From an uncultured Spirochaetaceae bacterium (GTDB taxonomy: Bacteria > Spirochaetota > Spirochaetia > Treponematales > UBA12059), in NCBI GenBank assembly GCA_938004315.1, contig CALKWG010000280.1, positions 1 to 5,808 of the forward strand: DNA of 5,808 bases, given 5' to 3'. A model generated the notes under the pieces. That model saw nothing but the letters and a program-made list of their open reading frames with translations, was not told where the DNA came from and did no database searches. The position numbers were made by a program, and so were the translations under genes. Positions 5,611 through 5,808 of the stretch are shown piece after piece (position 1 is the first letter of the stretch; the number at the start of each line of letters is the position of its first letter).

Positions 5611-5618
5611 GATTTATT
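5591..5618 (+). terminator. Possible weak terminator downstream of the second OFA gene
   Basis: GGG (5591-5593) and CGCG (5596-5599) can pair with CGCG (5603-5606) and CCC (5608-5610) across a TGG loop, giving a bulged 7-bp stem. It is followed by GATTTATT, a poor and interrupted T-tract. No better terminator is seen before the next gene. Confidence 0.25.
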
Positions 5619-5628
5619 CATAATTCAT

Positions 5629-5657
5629 TTGCCGAGCCCGCTTCCATCCCCCATAAT
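5629..5657 (+). promoter_or_regulatory. Sigma70-like promoter of the GPH-family gene, probably leaderless
   Basis: The -35 is TTGCCG (5629-5634), the spacer is 17 bp and the -10 is CATAAT (5652-5657, 5 of 6). Eight bases separate the -10 from the ATG at 5666, so transcription should begin at or just before the start codon. No purine-rich Shine-Dalgarno is present in the 30 nt before the ATG. A second CATAAT at 5619-5624 lacks a matching -35. Confidence 0.5.
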
Positions 5658-5665
5658 CAGCCGCT

Positions 5666-5808
5666 ATGGATGACCGACCCGCTCCTTTAAACGCCCGCGC
5701 GAAGCTCATGTTCGGCCTGGGGGATTTGACCGCCGCCATGCCCCTGACGGTGCTGGGCTTTTATCAGCTGTACTTCATGACCGACGTGGCCATGCTGCCG
5801 CCGAGCCT
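5666..5808 (+). CDS. GPH-family (MelB-like, MFS_2) sugar/solute:cation symporter, N-terminus only
   Basis: Only the first 47 codons are inside the window. A short hydrophilic N-terminus leads into KLMFGLGDLTAAMPLTVLGF (13-32) and YQLYFMTDVAMLPPS (33-47). The GLGDL block followed by a first membrane helix ending in YF-TDVA is the classic N-terminal signature of the glycoside-pentoside-hexuronide:cation symporter family. Members import sugars, glycosides or related compounds with Na+ or H+. In MelB the Asp residues of the first helices take part in cation binding, and Asp20 lies in this region, but the truncated sequence does not allow a residue-by-residue match. The ATG at 5666 is the first in-frame start after a good -10; an ATG at residue 15 would cut into the GLGDL segment and has no better upstream signal. 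The substrate is unknown. Confidence 0.82.
   Translation, partial: MDDRPAPLNARAKLMFGLGDLTAAMPLTVLGFYQLYFMTDVAMLPPS

Noticed and set aside
1..5808. Search for mobile elements, CRISPR, toxin-antitoxin or defence genes, tRNA and selfcontained novel systems
   Set aside because: No repeat arrays, transposase motifs, terminal inverted repeats, integrase, or RNA gene signatures were seen. All substantial coding space belongs to known transporter or enzyme families.

Overview
The window is a GC-rich bacterial chromosome segment made almost entirely of membrane-transport genes. No phage, transposon, CRISPR, tRNA or rRNA signal is visible. Coding is dense, short intergenic gaps carry sigma70-like promoters, and the families are typical of bacteria. 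The sequence alone does not place the organism: high GC with residual ATA and TTA codons and two OFA-family carriers would fit a metabolically versatile or anaerobic lineage (for example a deltaproteobacterium-like group), but this is a guess.

Layout. The left half (1-2683) is a minus-strand operon read right to left. It starts with a SulP-family anion transporter with a C-terminal STAS domain (2683-1028). After a 4-nt gap comes a hotdog-fold thioesterase (1023-583). The last gene is a calcineurin-like metallophosphoesterase (586 to beyond base 1), which starts inside the thioesterase stop codon (GTGA overlap). The 164-bp divergent gap 2684-2847 holds back-to-back promoters and a structured leader. 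The right half is on the plus strand: two diverged OFA-family major-facilitator carriers (2848-4089 and 4264-5445). A strong intrinsic terminator and a fresh promoter region separate them, so they look like two transcription units. After a very GC-rich 220-bp gap, the first 47 codons of a GPH-family (MelB-like) carrier begin at 5666 and run off the window.

How the genes may work together. Three different secondary-carrier families (SulP, OFA, GPH) lie within 6 kb, so the locus is mainly an uptake/exchange region for small anions and organic solutes. Both OFA proteins keep the TM8 arginine but appear to lack the TM11 lysine of the oxalate carrier OxlT. They are therefore more likely carriers of monocarboxylates or other organic anions than oxalate:formate exchangers. 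The substrates cannot be read from the sequence. The thioesterase and phosphoesterase are probably translationally coupled to SulP; why they are together is not obvious.

The most interesting non-coding signals are two genes (SulP and GPH) whose best promoter places the transcription start at or next to the ATG with no usable Shine-Dalgarno, suggesting leaderless mRNAs. The others are mutually exclusive hairpins in the leader of the first OFA gene and an 8-bp inverted repeat across the promoter of the second. I found no convincing new multi-gene system here.
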